A stretch of 64,000 nucleotides of DNA from Diaphorobacter ruginosibacter (GCF_014395975.1 NZ_CP060714.1:1860001-1924000), one strand, 5' to 3'. Positions 36,081-44,827 are shown, numbered from the stretch's first letter. Numbers and translations: made by a program. Notes: generated by a model not told the origin, from the letters alone.

Positions 36081-38003
36081 TTGAACAATCAGTGGTTTTC
36101 AAAAGTCGCCGTATGGCTCGTGATCGCCATGGTGCTGTTTACGGTGTTCAAACAGTTTGATACCCGTGCCGGTGCCGGCGCGGGCACGGTCGGCTATTCG
36201 GACTTCCTCTCGCAGGTCCGGGATGGCCGCATCAAGACAGCGACCATCCAGGAAAGCCCGGGCGGCACCGAGATCGTTGCCGTCACCAGCGATGATCGCA
36301 AGATCCGCACGACCGCCACATTCCTCGACCGCGGCCTCGTGGGCGACCTCATCAACAACAACGTCAAGTTCGACGTGAAGCCGCGTGAGGAAGGCTCGCT
36401 GCTGATGACCCTGCTCGTGAGCTGGGGTCCGATGCTGCTCCTGATCGGCGTGTGGGTCTACTTCATGCGGCAGATGCAGGGCGGCGGCAAGGGTGGGGCG
36501 TTCAGCTTCGGCAAATCCAAGGCCCGCATGCTCGACGAGAACAACAACACCGTCACGTTCGCGGACGTGGCCGGTTGCGACGAGGCCAAGGAAGAAGTCA
36601 AGGAAGTCGTGGACTTCCTGAAGGACCCCAACAAATTCCAGAAGCTCGGTGGCCGCATTCCGCGCGGCCTGCTGCTGGTCGGCCCTCCGGGTACCGGCAA
36701 GACGCTGCTGGCCAAGTCGATCGCCGGCGAGGCCAAGGTGCCTTTCTTCTCGATCTCGGGTTCCGATTTCGTGGAAATGTTCGTCGGCGTGGGCGCGGCC
36801 CGCGTGCGCGACATGTTCGAGAACGCCAAGAAGAACGCTCCCTGCATCATCTTCATCGATGAAATCGATGCCGTGGGCCGCCAGCGTGGTGCGGGCCTGG
36901 GCGGTGGCAATGACGAGCGTGAACAGACCCTCAACCAGATGCTGGTGGAGATGGACGGTTTCGAGACCAATCTCGGCGTGATCGTCGTGGCTGCCACCAA
37001 CCGTCCCGACATCCTGGATGCCGCATTGCTGCGTCCCGGCCGTTTCGACCGCCAGGTCTACGTGACGCTGCCCGACATCCGTGGCCGCGAGCAGATCCTG
37101 AATGTGCACATGCGCAAGATCCCGGTGGGCCAGGACGTGAACGCCGCCATCATCGCGCGTGGCACGCCCGGCATGTCGGGTGCCGACCTGGCCAACCTGT
37201 GCAACGAAGCTGCCCTGATGGCTGCGCGCCGCAATGCACGCACCGTGGAAATGCAGGACTTCGAGAAGGCCAAGGACAAGATCATCATGGGCCCCGAGCG
37301 CAAGACCATGGTCATGCCCGAGAACGAGCGCCGCAATACGGCCTACCACGAGGCGGGCCATGCGCTGATCGGCAAGCTGCTGCCCAAGTGCGATCCGGTG
37401 CACAAGGTCACCATCATCCCGCGCGGCCGTGCGCTGGGCGTGACCATGAGCCTGCCCGAACAGGACCGCTATTCCTATGACAAGGAATTCATGCTCAACC
37501 AGATCGCGATGCTGTTTGGTGGCCGCATTGCCGAAGAAGTGTTCATGAACCAGATGACCACGGGCGCGAGCAACGACTTCGAGCGCGCCACGCAGATCGC
37601 TCGCGACATGGTGATGCGCTACGGCATGTCCGAGGCGCTGGGCCCGATGGTCTACGCCGAGAACGAAGGCGAAGTGTTCCTGGGCCGCTCGGTGACCAAG
37701 ACCACGAACATCAGCGAAGAGACGATGCAGAAGGTGGACGTGGAAGTTCGCCGCATCATCGACGAGCAGTACAACCTGGCGCGCAAGCTGATCGAAGAGA
37801 ATTCGGACAAGATGCACGCAATGGCCAAGGCGATGCTGGAATGGGAAACCATCGATGCAGAGCAGCTTGACGACATCATGGCCGGCAAGCCGCCACGTCC
37901 TCCCAAGGACTGGACGCCGCGTGTGCCCCCCTCTGGTGGCGACAACAACTCGGGCGGCGGCACTCCGGCGGTCAATTCCGATCCATCGCCCACTGCAGCC
38001 TGA
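36081..38003 (+). CDS. ftsH: ATP-dependent zinc metalloprotease FtsH
   Basis: 640 residues. Two N-terminal membrane helices (FSKVAVWLVIAMVLFTVFK, and LLVSWGPMLLLIGVWVYFM near 110-130) flank a periplasmic domain. The AAA module has Walker A GPPGTGKT at 201-208, Walker B IIFIDEIDAVGRQRGAG and the second region of homology (ATNRPDILDAALLRPGRFDR). The peptidase has HEAGH (423-427) as the zinc site and the third ligand in the TGASNDFERATQIARDMV region. It extracts and degrades membrane proteins, LpxC and sigma-32 in relatives. It starts with TTG at 36081, supported by TGGAG upstream and the family N-terminus NNQWFSKVAVW. The C-terminal tail is Pro/Gly/Asn-rich and disordered. Confidence 0.97.
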   Translation: MNNQWFSKVAVWLVIAMVLFTVFKQFDTRAGAGAGTVGYSDFLSQVRDGRIKTATIQESPGGTEIVAVTSDDRKIRTTATFLDRGLVGDLINNNVKFDVKPREEGSLLMTLLVSWGPMLLLIGVWVYFMRQMQGGGKGGAFSFGKSKARMLDENNNTVTFADVAGCDEAKEEVKEVVDFLKDPNKFQKLGGRIPRGLLLVGPPGTGKTLLAKSIAGEAKVPFFSISGSDFVEMFVGVGAARVRDMFENAKKNAPCIIFIDEIDAVGRQRGAGLGGGNDEREQTLNQMLVEMDGFETNLGVIVVAATNRPDILDAALLRPGRFDRQVYVTLPDIRGREQILNVHMRKIPVGQDVNAAIIARGTPGMSGADLANLCNEAALMAARRNARTVEMQDFEKAKDKIIMGPERKTMVMPENERRNTAYHEAGHALIGKLLPKCDPVHKVTIIPRGRALGVTMSLPEQDRYSYDKEFMLNQIAMLFGGRIAEEVFMNQMTTGASNDFERATQIARDMVMRYGMSEALGPMVYAENEGEVFLGRSVTKTTNISEETMQKVDVEVRRIIDEQYNLARKLIEENSDKMHAMAKAMLEWETIDAEQLDDIMAGKPPRPPKDWTPRVPPSGGDNNSGGGTPAVNSDPSPTAA

Positions 38004-38031
38004 CGCTGGGCTCGCGCCAGCCAAATCGACC

Positions 38032-38056
38032 AACGGGGCCTATCGGCCCCGTTTGT
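38032..38056 (+). terminator. Intrinsic terminator of ftsH
   Basis: A 9-bp perfect stem AACGGGGCC (38032-38040) with GGCCCCGTT (38045-38053), 4-base loop TATC, followed by TGTTC; the 3' arm itself ends in TT. It lies 29 bases after the ftsH stop. Confidence 0.7.
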
Positions 38057-38144
38057 TCATTCTGGCGATAGGGCCGTCCTTCACCATCGTTCCCAATCCA
38101 CCTCACCCGCCGTCACTGGCCGCAACCCGCACAGGAATCCCCAC

Positions 38145-38981
38145 ATGGCATGGCAGACCAGCCGCTTTCTCATAGACCTGAGCCGCCCCCAGGTGATGGG
38201 CATCGTCAACGTGACGCCCGATTCGTTTTCCGATGGAGGCAGCTACGAAAGCACGTCGGCTGCACTAGCGCATTGCGAGGCATTGCTGGAGCAGGGGGCG
38301 GACATTCTCGACATCGGCGGCGAATCGACCCGTCCCGGCAGCCCTGCCGTGCCGCTGGATGTGGAACTGGCCCGGGTGATTCCCGTGGTCAGGGCTGCCC
38401 ATGCCCTCGGGGTGCCGCTTTCCGTGGATACCTACAAGCCCGAGGTGATGCGTGCCGCGCTGGACGCCGGGGCGGACGTCATCAACGACATCTGGGCGCT
38501 GCGCCAGCCCGGCGCACGCGAAGCGGTGGCCGGGCATCCGAACTGCGGTGTTTGCCTGATGCACATGCATCGCGATCCCCAGACAATGCAGCAACAAACC
38601 ATGACAGGCGAGGTGGTGGAAGAGGTCTGGGCCTTCTTGCGGGAAGAGGCCGGCCGCCTGTTGGAAATGGGGATCGAGCAGAATCGTATCGTTTTGGATG
38701 CCGGGATAGGTTTTGGTAAAACGGTGGAGCAAAATTTTGCACTACTTGCAAATCAAGACAAATTGTTGCGCCTCTCCGGGTACCCTTGGCTCGCTGGCTG
38801 GTCGCGGAAATCCTCATTGGGTGCCGTGACCGGTCTGCCGGTGGACCAGCGCCTGGGTGTCAGCGTGGCGGCAGCGCTCCTTTCCGTGGAAAAGGGCGCG
38901 GCCGTCGTGCGTGTGCACGACGTGCGCGACACCGTGGCGGCTCTCAAGGTGCTGGATGCCATGCGCGGGCAGGAGTCATGA
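38145..38981 (+). CDS. folP: Dihydropteroate synthase
   Basis: 278 residues, TIM barrel. It condenses p-aminobenzoate with hydroxymethyl-dihydropterin pyrophosphate to dihydropteroate in folate synthesis, the sulfonamide target. Both DHPS signatures are present: VMGIVNVTPDSFSDGGSYES, and GADILDIGGESTRPGSPAVP with the pyrophosphate-binding Asn and Arg-Pro-Gly. Later landmarks are SVDTYKPEVMRAALDAGADV, VLDAGIGFGKTVEQNFALL and the SRKSSLGAVTGLP loop with the conserved Lys and Ser. ATG 38145 is the only good start. glmM follows 81 bases later, the same order as ftsH-folP-glmM in many proteobacteria. Confidence 0.96.
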   Translation: MAWQTSRFLIDLSRPQVMGIVNVTPDSFSDGGSYESTSAALAHCEALLEQGADILDIGGESTRPGSPAVPLDVELARVIPVVRAAHALGVPLSVDTYKPEVMRAALDAGADVINDIWALRQPGAREAVAGHPNCGVCLMHMHRDPQTMQQQTMTGEVVEEVWAFLREEAGRLLEMGIEQNRIVLDAGIGFGKTVEQNFALLANQDKLLRLSGYPWLAGWSRKSSLGAVTGLPVDQRLGVSVAAALLSVEKGAAVVRVHDVRDTVAALKVLDAMRGQES

Positions 38982-39062
38982 TGGTCCCGATACGGGGCCC
39001 ATGGACGGTTTGACAACCCACAACAAACCAACAACACAAAGACAGAAACAGGGATCAGGAAA

Positions 39063-40397
39063 ATGGCTCGTCGCTACTTTGGCACCGATGGAATCCGTGG
39101 AACGGTGGGCGTTGCCCCCATCACGCCGGATTTTGTTCTCAAGCTTGCACATGCCGTGGGCCGGGTGCTGCGCCGCACGGAAGAGCGCCCCACGGTGCTG
39201 ATCGGCAAGGACACTCGCGTGTCGGGGTACATGCTGGAAAGTGCGCTGGAGTCGGGTTTCAACTCAGCCGGAGTGGATGTGGTGCTGCTCGGCCCGCTGC
39301 CCACGCCTGGCGTTGCATATCTCACGCGGGCGCAGCGTGCCAGCCTCGGCGTGGTGATCAGCGCCAGCCACAATGCGTTTGCCGATAATGGCATCAAGTT
39401 CTTCTCCGCTCGCGGCACCAAGCTTCCCGACAGTTGGGAGGAGCAGGTCGAGACCGCGCTCGACGAGCCGCCGGTCTGGGCCGATTCCCATTCGCTGGGC
39501 AAGGCACGGCGCCTCGAGGACGTGGCAGGCCGCTACATCGAGTTCTGCAAGAGTACCTTTGCACACGACCTGACGCTGCGCGGCCTGCGCATCGTGGTGG
39601 ATGCAGCCCATGGTGCGGCCTACCACATCGCTCCCAAAGTGTTTCACGAGCTCGGCGCCGAAGTGATCTCCATCGGCTGCTCTCCCGATGGCTTCAACAT
39701 CAACCGCGACGTGGGTGCGACGCATCCCGATGCGCTGGTGCGTGCGGTCCGGGCCAATCATGCGCATTACGGCGTGGCGCTCGATGGCGACGCCGATCGC
39801 CTGCAGATGGTCGACGAACACGGCCGCCTCTACAACGGCGACGAGCTGCTGTACCTGATGACGCTGGATCGCCTCGCGCGCGAGCAGCCCGTGCCCGGCG
39901 TGGTCGGCACGCAGATGACCAACATGGCGGTCGAGCTCGCATTGCGCCGCAGGGGCGTCGAATTCGTGCGCGCCAAGGTGGGTGATCGCTATGTGCTCGA
40001 AGAACTGGCCAGGCATGGCTGGCAGCTGGGCGGCGAAGGGTCAGGGCATCTGCTGGCGCTTGACAAGCACACCACGGGCGACGGCCTCGTCAGCGCGCTG
40101 CAGGTTCTGCAGGCCTGCGTGCGCGCGGGCAAGTCGCTGTCGCAAATGCTTTCCGATGTGAAGCTGTACCCGCAGGTGCTGCTCAATGTTCGGCTGCAGC
40201 CCGGGCAGGACTGGAAGACCAATACGCGCCTTGCCGATGCCACGCGGGATGCCGAGCAGACCCTGGGCGACAACGGCCGCATCCTGATCCGTGCAAGCGG
40301 CACCGAGCCGCTGCTGCGCGTGATGGTGGAGGCGGAGAATGCCGATCACGCCAATCACTACGCACAGTTGCTGGCAGACATGGCGCGCGCCGGCTAG
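39063..40397 (+). CDS. glmM: Phosphoglucosamine mutase
   Basis: 444 residues. It converts glucosamine-6-phosphate to glucosamine-1-phosphate for UDP-GlcNAc, and so for peptidoglycan and lipopolysaccharide. The phosphoserine is Ser102 in VVISASHNAFADNG, the same number as in E. coli. The metal loop is ALDGDADRLQM, the sugar-binding loop GGEGSGHLLALDKHTTGDGL and the phosphate-binding loop IRASGTEPLLRVMVE. The N-terminus MARRYFGTDGIRGTVGVAPI fixes the start at 39063, preceded by AGGA. The 50 bases upstream are unusually poor in T and G for this genome. Confidence 0.97.
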   Translation: MARRYFGTDGIRGTVGVAPITPDFVLKLAHAVGRVLRRTEERPTVLIGKDTRVSGYMLESALESGFNSAGVDVVLLGPLPTPGVAYLTRAQRASLGVVISASHNAFADNGIKFFSARGTKLPDSWEEQVETALDEPPVWADSHSLGKARRLEDVAGRYIEFCKSTFAHDLTLRGLRIVVDAAHGAAYHIAPKVFHELGAEVISIGCSPDGFNINRDVGATHPDALVRAVRANHAHYGVALDGDADRLQMVDEHGRLYNGDELLYLMTLDRLAREQPVPGVVGTQMTNMAVELALRRRGVEFVRAKVGDRYVLEELARHGWQLGGEGSGHLLALDKHTTGDGLVSALQVLQACVRAGKSLSQMLSDVKLYPQVLLNVRLQPGQDWKTNTRLADATRDAEQTLGDNGRILIRASGTEPLLRVMVEAENADHANHYAQLLADMARAG

Positions 40398-40448
40398 GCA
40401 CGCAAACACGCCTGGCGTGGCGCAGGCGATACCCCCTCCGTCACCAAA

Positions 40449-40493
40449 TCGTCATTCCCTTGACACGCACCCGTCACTGCAGCCTCTGACAAT
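40449..40493 (+). promoter_or_regulatory. Degenerate Pho box promoter of olsB
   Basis: Three half-sites at exact 11-base steps, TCGTCAT (40449), TTGACAC (40460) and CCGTCAC (40471-40477), match the Pho-box half-site CTGTCAT/C at five, five and six of seven positions. A -10 hexamer GACAAT (40488-40493, four of six) follows after exactly 10 bases, the same geometry as the clear Pho promoters at ppk and pstS in this window. The olsB start is about 70 bases downstream. Confidence 0.6.
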
Positions 40494-40565
40494 TTCCTGC
40501 GGAGGCGGGGCGCTCCTGTCCGGGTAGCCGTCTGGCATGTCCTCCAAGAAATGAGGACTGCACCT

Positions 40566-41402
40566 ATGAGCGACCTGCCAAGCCCGACGATGCCACTGAG
40601 CGACGGTTCCTTGCCCAGGGGGTCACTTCACCGCCCATCTGATGCGAACCGCGTGGGGCAGGCTGCAGAAACGCGTGGCGGGATTGAGGTTTCGTGGGCG
40701 CGCAACCTCGATGAAGTGAGGGAGGCGCAGAAGCTGCGCTTCGACGTGTTCGTCTCGGAGATGGGCGCGCAGCTCAATACGCCGCTGGCCGGGCATGATA
40801 TCGACCTGTTCGACGACTATTGCGAGCACCTGCTGGTGCGTGATTCGGCAACCCGTCAGGTCGTGGGAACCTACCGTGTGCTGACGCCGGTGCAGGCACG
40901 CCGCGTGGGCAGCACCTACAGCGACACCGAGTTCGACCTGACCCGCCTGCGCAGCCTGCGTAGCCGCATGGTGGAATTGGGCCGCAGCTGCGTGCATCCC
41001 GACCATCGCCATGGCGGCGTGGTACTGGCTCTCTGGGGTGCGCTTGCCGACTTCATGGTGCGCAATGCGCTCGACACCATGATCGGCTGCGCCAGTATCC
41101 CGATGCTGCACAACGGCGTGGTGACGGGCGATGTGGCTGCCAGCATCTACCGCCGCATCAGCGAGACCCACATGGCGCCGATCGAATACCACGTGCGTCC
41201 GCGCCTGCCGCTGCCGCTGGAAACCCTGGACAGCAGCCTGAACGTCGAGCCGCCTGCGCTGATCAAGGGCTATCTGCGGCTGGGCACCCGCATCCTGGGC
41301 GCACCGGCCTGGGACCCGGACTTCAACACGGCCGACCTGCCGATGCTGATGCGCCTCGAGGATCTGCCACCCAAGTACCGCAAGCATTTCCTGCAGCGCT
41401 GA
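40566..41402 (+). CDS. olsB: L-ornithine N-acyltransferase (OlsB-like), ornithine lipid synthesis
   Basis: 278 residues, GNAT-like hemolysin-type acyltransferase. Family hallmarks are ARNLDEVREAQKLRFDVFVS, the acidic HDIDLFDDYCEHLLVRDSAT, VVGTYRVLTPVQARR, FDLTRLRSLRSRMVELGRSC followed by VHPDHRHGGVVLALWGALAD, and DTMIGCASIPMLHNG. OlsB attaches a 3-hydroxyacyl chain from acyl-ACP to ornithine, giving lyso-ornithine lipid; OlsA completes it elsewhere. Ornithine lipids replace phospholipids under phosphate limitation in many bacteria. I prefer ATG 40566 (GAGGA eight bases upstream) to ATG 40551. A degenerate Pho box lies upstream and ppk lies downstream, fitting phosphate control. Confidence 0.82.
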   Translation: MSDLPSPTMPLSDGSLPRGSLHRPSDANRVGQAAETRGGIEVSWARNLDEVREAQKLRFDVFVSEMGAQLNTPLAGHDIDLFDDYCEHLLVRDSATRQVVGTYRVLTPVQARRVGSTYSDTEFDLTRLRSLRSRMVELGRSCVHPDHRHGGVVLALWGALADFMVRNALDTMIGCASIPMLHNGVVTGDVAASIYRRISETHMAPIEYHVRPRLPLPLETLDSSLNVEPPALIKGYLRLGTRILGAPAWDPDFNTADLPMLMRLEDLPPKYRKHFLQR

Positions 41403-41508
41403 TGCGCGGCCATCCGGGGGATGACCGGCCCCCGCATGGATAACCTTGTTCGATTTCCATTCATTCCACGGATGGCGCTGCGCCTGGAGATATGACAAAG
41501 TAATGACG

Positions 41509-41542
41509 CTGTCATGCGTTTGTCACACACTCATTTGATACT
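41509..41542 (+). promoter_or_regulatory. Pho box and -10 of ppk
   Basis: CTGTCATGCGTTTGTCAC (41509-41526) is two 7-base half-sites separated by four bases, matching 13 of 14 half-site positions of the PhoB consensus. A -10 hexamer GATACT (41537-41542) follows after exactly 10 bases, the spacing PhoB needs to replace the -35 element. Confidence 0.85.
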
Positions 41543-41574
41543 GATTGTCGTCGTATCCGCACCGTCTCCTCCGT

Positions 41575-43713
41575 ATGCCGTTTTCCGCTTCGCAGCCATC
41601 TCCCATGACAGTCACAGAGGGCATCGTCTCCGGCTCCTCCGCTTCCCGCTCGCCCATGGGTCTCGATGGCCGGCGTGTCACCTTGCTGGATCGCGACCAC
41701 AGCATTCTGGCATTCAACGAGCGGGTGTTCGACTGGGCCGTGCGCACCGACGTGCCGCTGCTCGAGCGCCTGCGCTACCTGTGCATCGTTTCGTCCAACC
41801 TCGATGAGTTCTTCGAGGTGCGCGCGGCGGCCCACCTGACGGCGGCGCAGCAGGGCGAAACCAAGGGCGAGTACAGCATCGGCTCGTTCGAAGCTTTGTC
41901 TGAAAAGGCCCATGCCCTGGTGGCGCGCCAGTATGCGCTCTACAACGACTCGCTCATGCCGGCCTTCGAGGCGCAGGGCATCCGCGTGGTGTCGCATGGC
42001 GAGCGCAACGGCGCGCAGAAGCGCTGGGTGCGCGAGTATTTCCAGCGCGATGTGCGCCCGCTGCTGATTCCCGTGGGGCTCGATCCCTCCCATCCGTTCC
42101 CACAGGTGGCCAACAAGTCGCTCAATTTCATCGTGCGCCTGAAGGGCGGCGACGCCTTTGGTCGGCAGAATGAGATCGCCATCGTGAAGGTGCCGCGCAT
42201 TCTGCCGCGCATCATCCGCCTGCCTGCCGAGGTCGCGCGCGATGGCGTGCAGCTGGTCACGCTGTCGAGCATCATCCGTTCCCATCTGGCCGACCTGTTC
42301 CCGGGGCGCGAGGTCACCGAATTCTCCCAGTTCCGTGTCACGCGCCATTCGGACCTGGCGGTGGACGAAGAGGACGTGCGCAATCTGCGCATGGCATTGC
42401 GCCAGGGGCTGCAGCACCGGCATTTTGGGCAGGCTGTGCGGCTCGAAGTATCGGCCAGTTGCTCGCGCCATCTGTCGGACTTCCTGCTTTCGCAATTCAA
42501 CCTGCCCGGACCTGCGCTGTACCGCGTGCAGGGGCCCGTCAACCTGGTGCGGCTGTCGCAGATGGTGGAACTGGTGGCTGATCGCCGCCTGCTGTTCCCG
42601 GCCTGGCAACCAGCCTGGCCCGAGCAGTTGCCGCGCAGCGGCTCGATCCTTGCCGAGTTGAAGAAGCGCGACGTCCTGATTCACCAGCCGTTCGAGAGCT
42701 TCGACGGCGTGCTCGCGTTTCTGCGCGAGGCCGTCCACGACCCCAAGGTGCTGGTGATCAAGCAGACCATCTACCGCACGGGCTCTGATGCTGCCATGCT
42801 TGATCTGTTGCGCGAGGCCGTGCGCCGGGGCAAGGAGGTCACCGCGGTGGTCGAGTTGAAGGCGCGATTCGACGAAGAGGCCAATATCAACTGGGCCGAG
42901 GCGCTGGAGTCCGTTGGCGCGCAGGTCGTCTACGGCGTGGTCGGGCTCAAGACGCACGCGAAGATGCTGCTGGTCACGCGCCGGGAGGGGAGGCAGCTGC
43001 GGCGCTACGGGCACCTGGCCACGGGCAACTACAACCCCCGAACGGCCAAGCTCTACACCGACCTGAGCATGCTGACCGCGGATGAGCGCATCACGGCCGA
43101 CATGGACACGGTGTTCGATCACCTGGCCAACCAGAACCGCGTGCCGCATCTCGACCAGATGCTGCTGGCGCCGTTCGACATGCAGCAACGCTTCGTCGAG
43201 ATGGTGGAGCAGGTGGGGCAGGCCGCGGCGCGCGGCGAGTATGCGCGCATTGTCGCCAAGATGAATTCACTGACGGACGAGGCGCTGATCCAGGCACTGC
43301 TGCAGGCGGGCCAGCACGGAGCCCACATCGACCTGATCGTGCGCGGTGCCTGCATGCTGCCGGCACAGGTCCCGGGCGTGTCGGAGCGCATCCGCGTGCG
43401 CTCCGTGATCGGCAGGTTCCTGGAGCACACGCGCGTCTTCTATTTCGGCATGGGCGAGTCGCAGGAGCTCTATCTGTCGAGCGCCGACTGGATGAACCGG
43501 AACATGCTGCGCCGTGTGGAACTCGCCTGGCCGGTGAAGGACAGGAAGCTGCGCCAGCGCATCATCGACGAATGCCTCGTGGCCTACCTGCACGACGATC
43601 GCGATGCCTGGACGCTGCAGTCCGACGGCCACTATCGCCGTGCGGAGCATGTGACGGACGGGCTCGGAGCGCAGAATGCACTGATGGCCCGCTACGCGCC
43701 GTCACGCAAGTGA
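41575..43713 (+). CDS. ppk: Polyphosphate kinase 1
   Basis: 712 residues from ATG 41575 (ATG 41605 also possible; neither has a strong ribosome binding site). It polymerises the gamma-phosphate of ATP into polyphosphate and can run in reverse. N domain: HSILAFNERVFDWAVRTDVP and RLRYLCIVSSNLDEFFEVRA. H domain with HPFPQVANKSLNF. The phospholipase-D-like catalytic domains have KQTIYRTGSDAAMLDLLREA, ELKARFDEEANINWAEALES, GLKTHAKMLLVTRREG (the autophosphorylated His) and HLATGNYNPRTAKLYTDLSM. The C-terminus has YLSSADWMNRNMLRRVE. A clear Pho box lies upstream. sixA follows 61 bases downstream. Confidence 0.96.
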   Translation: MPFSASQPSPMTVTEGIVSGSSASRSPMGLDGRRVTLLDRDHSILAFNERVFDWAVRTDVPLLERLRYLCIVSSNLDEFFEVRAAAHLTAAQQGETKGEYSIGSFEALSEKAHALVARQYALYNDSLMPAFEAQGIRVVSHGERNGAQKRWVREYFQRDVRPLLIPVGLDPSHPFPQVANKSLNFIVRLKGGDAFGRQNEIAIVKVPRILPRIIRLPAEVARDGVQLVTLSSIIRSHLADLFPGREVTEFSQFRVTRHSDLAVDEEDVRNLRMALRQGLQHRHFGQAVRLEVSASCSRHLSDFLLSQFNLPGPALYRVQGPVNLVRLSQMVELVADRRLLFPAWQPAWPEQLPRSGSILAELKKRDVLIHQPFESFDGVLAFLREAVHDPKVLVIKQTIYRTGSDAAMLDLLREAVRRGKEVTAVVELKARFDEEANINWAEALESVGAQVVYGVVGLKTHAKMLLVTRREGRQLRRYGHLATGNYNPRTAKLYTDLSMLTADERITADMDTVFDHLANQNRVPHLDQMLLAPFDMQQRFVEMVEQVGQAAARGEYARIVAKMNSLTDEALIQALLQAGQHGAHIDLIVRGACMLPAQVPGVSERIRVRSVIGRFLEHTRVFYFGMGESQELYLSSADWMNRNMLRRVELAWPVKDRKLRQRIIDECLVAYLHDDRDAWTLQSDGHYRRAEHVTDGLGAQNALMARYAPSRK

Positions 43714-43774
43714 TCCGCGAGCGCCACCGCCACGAGGACACGCACCGCACAACGAGGAAGAAGAGGGACGCCCG

Positions 43775-44236
43775 ATGGATCTGATTCTCTGGAGACACGC
43801 AGAGGCCGAGGACGCAGCCGACGGTGACGAGGATTTGCAGCGCCCGCTCACCGGCCGGGGCGAGAAGCAGGCCACGCGCATGTCGGCATGGCTTGATCGC
43901 CAGTTGCCAGAGGGATTGCGCGTGCTGGTCAGCCCGGCAGTGCGCACCGAGCAGACGGCACGGGCGCTCGGGCGCAAGTACAAACTGCGTGCCGAGCTGC
44001 TGCCTGGCGGTTCGGTGGAAGACGTGCTGGAACTCGCGCAATGGCCGCGCTCGCGCGGTGCGGTGCTGGTGGTCGGTCACCAGCCCATGCTGGGCGAGAT
44101 CGCTGCCAGGTTGCTGGGAATGACGGCCAGCCAGTGCTCCATCCGCAAGGGATCGGTCTGGTGGCTCAGGCACCGCAGCCGGCAGGAGATCGAGGAAACG
44201 ATCCTGCTGTCGGTGCAATCGCCTGATTTTCTGTGA
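43775..44236 (+). CDS. sixA: SixA-type phosphohistidine phosphatase
   Basis: 153 residues, single-domain histidine phosphatase. The catalytic RHG-type motif is ILWRHAEAEDA (Ala in place of Gly, as in SixA). The second His is in VLVVGHQPMLGEIAARLLGM, and Arg in SPAVRTEQTARALG completes the phosphate pocket. SixA removes phosphate from His on HPt domains or, as shown in E. coli, from the nitrogen-related phosphotransferase protein NPr. It lies right behind ppk and is probably on the same Pho-controlled transcript; ppk-sixA neighbourhoods are common in beta-proteobacteria. It is convergent with the Lys/Ala-rich protein gene, with only 12 bases between the stops. Confidence 0.9.
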   Translation: MDLILWRHAEAEDAADGDEDLQRPLTGRGEKQATRMSAWLDRQLPEGLRVLVSPAVRTEQTARALGRKYKLRAELLPGGSVEDVLELAQWPRSRGAVLVVGHQPMLGEIAARLLGMTASQCSIRKGSVWWLRHRSRQEIEETILLSVQSPDFL

Positions 44237-44248
44237 ACAGCAGCCCGG

Positions 44249-44773
44249 TTACTTGCTGGGGCGACCCGTCTTGATGGCCGGTACGGCGCGCAGTGCGGCC
44301 AGCAGCTGCTGATCGTTCAGCGAAGCGAGCAGCTTGAGGCCCGCACGCAGCAATTCGCTCTTCTTGGCCTGGTGGCCGAGCTGTGCTCCGCGCAGCTTGA
44401 GGTCGTCGATGACGGCGTACTCGTCCTTGGGAATCGTGAAGCTGTCGCGCACGAGCTTGGGCTTCTTGGCCTTTGCCTCCTTGGCTTCCTTCAAGTCCTT
44501 GGACGCCTTGCCTTCCTTCGCGGCGGCCTTCACAGGCTTGGCCTTCTCGGCAGCAGCCGGCTTGGCAGACTTGCCTGCAGCCTTGGCCGCGGCCTTGTCT
44601 TCCTTGGCGGGCTTGGACACCTTGGTGTCGGGTTTGGTGTCGGGCTTGGCATCGGCCTTGCTTGCCGGCGCGGCTGGTGCGGGCACATTCGTTGCCTGCT
44701 GCACAGCCTTCTTGGCGGCGGCAGCGACGGGTGTGGGCGCTGCCACGGGAGTCTGGGTACGGGTAGGTGTCAT
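44249..44773 (-). CDS. Histone H1-like Lys/Ala-rich protein with a C-terminal ribbon-helix-helix-like domain
   Basis: 174 residues. The first two thirds (about 1-105) are low complexity: AAAKKAVQQATNVPAPAAPA, then SKADAKPDTKPDTK, AKEDKAAAKAAGKSAKPAAA and KEGKASKDLKEAKEAKAKK. This is the composition of bacterial histone-H1-like or AlgP-like tails that coat DNA. The last 70 residues are different and compact: strand VRDSFTIPKDEYAVI, helix DDLKLRGAQLGHQ, helix KKSELLRAGLKLLASLN, then LLAALRAVPAIKTGRPSK. Strand-helix-helix with KSELLRAGL resembles ribbon-helix-helix DNA-binding folds. A nucleoid protein is the best guess; a polyphosphate-binding role is conceivable given its neighbours ppk and ppx. 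Family function is not known to me. Confidence 0.7.
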   Translation of the reverse strand: MTPTRTQTPVAAPTPVAAAAKKAVQQATNVPAPAAPASKADAKPDTKPDTKVSKPAKEDKAAAKAAGKSAKPAAAEKAKPVKAAAKEGKASKDLKEAKEAKAKKPKLVRDSFTIPKDEYAVIDDLKLRGAQLGHQAKKSELLRAGLKLLASLNDQQLLAALRAVPAIKTGRPSK

Positions 44774-44827
44774 GGAGAATGCATCCGAAAACTATATAAA
44801 CAGTTTATACGGTTTCCGGATGAAATG

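Noticed and set aside
44249..44773. Phasin (PhaP-like) identity for the Lys/Ala-rich protein
   Set aside because: Phasins are amphipathic Gln/Phe-rich helices; this protein has an H1-like tail and a strand-helix-helix end, and no PHA genes are near.
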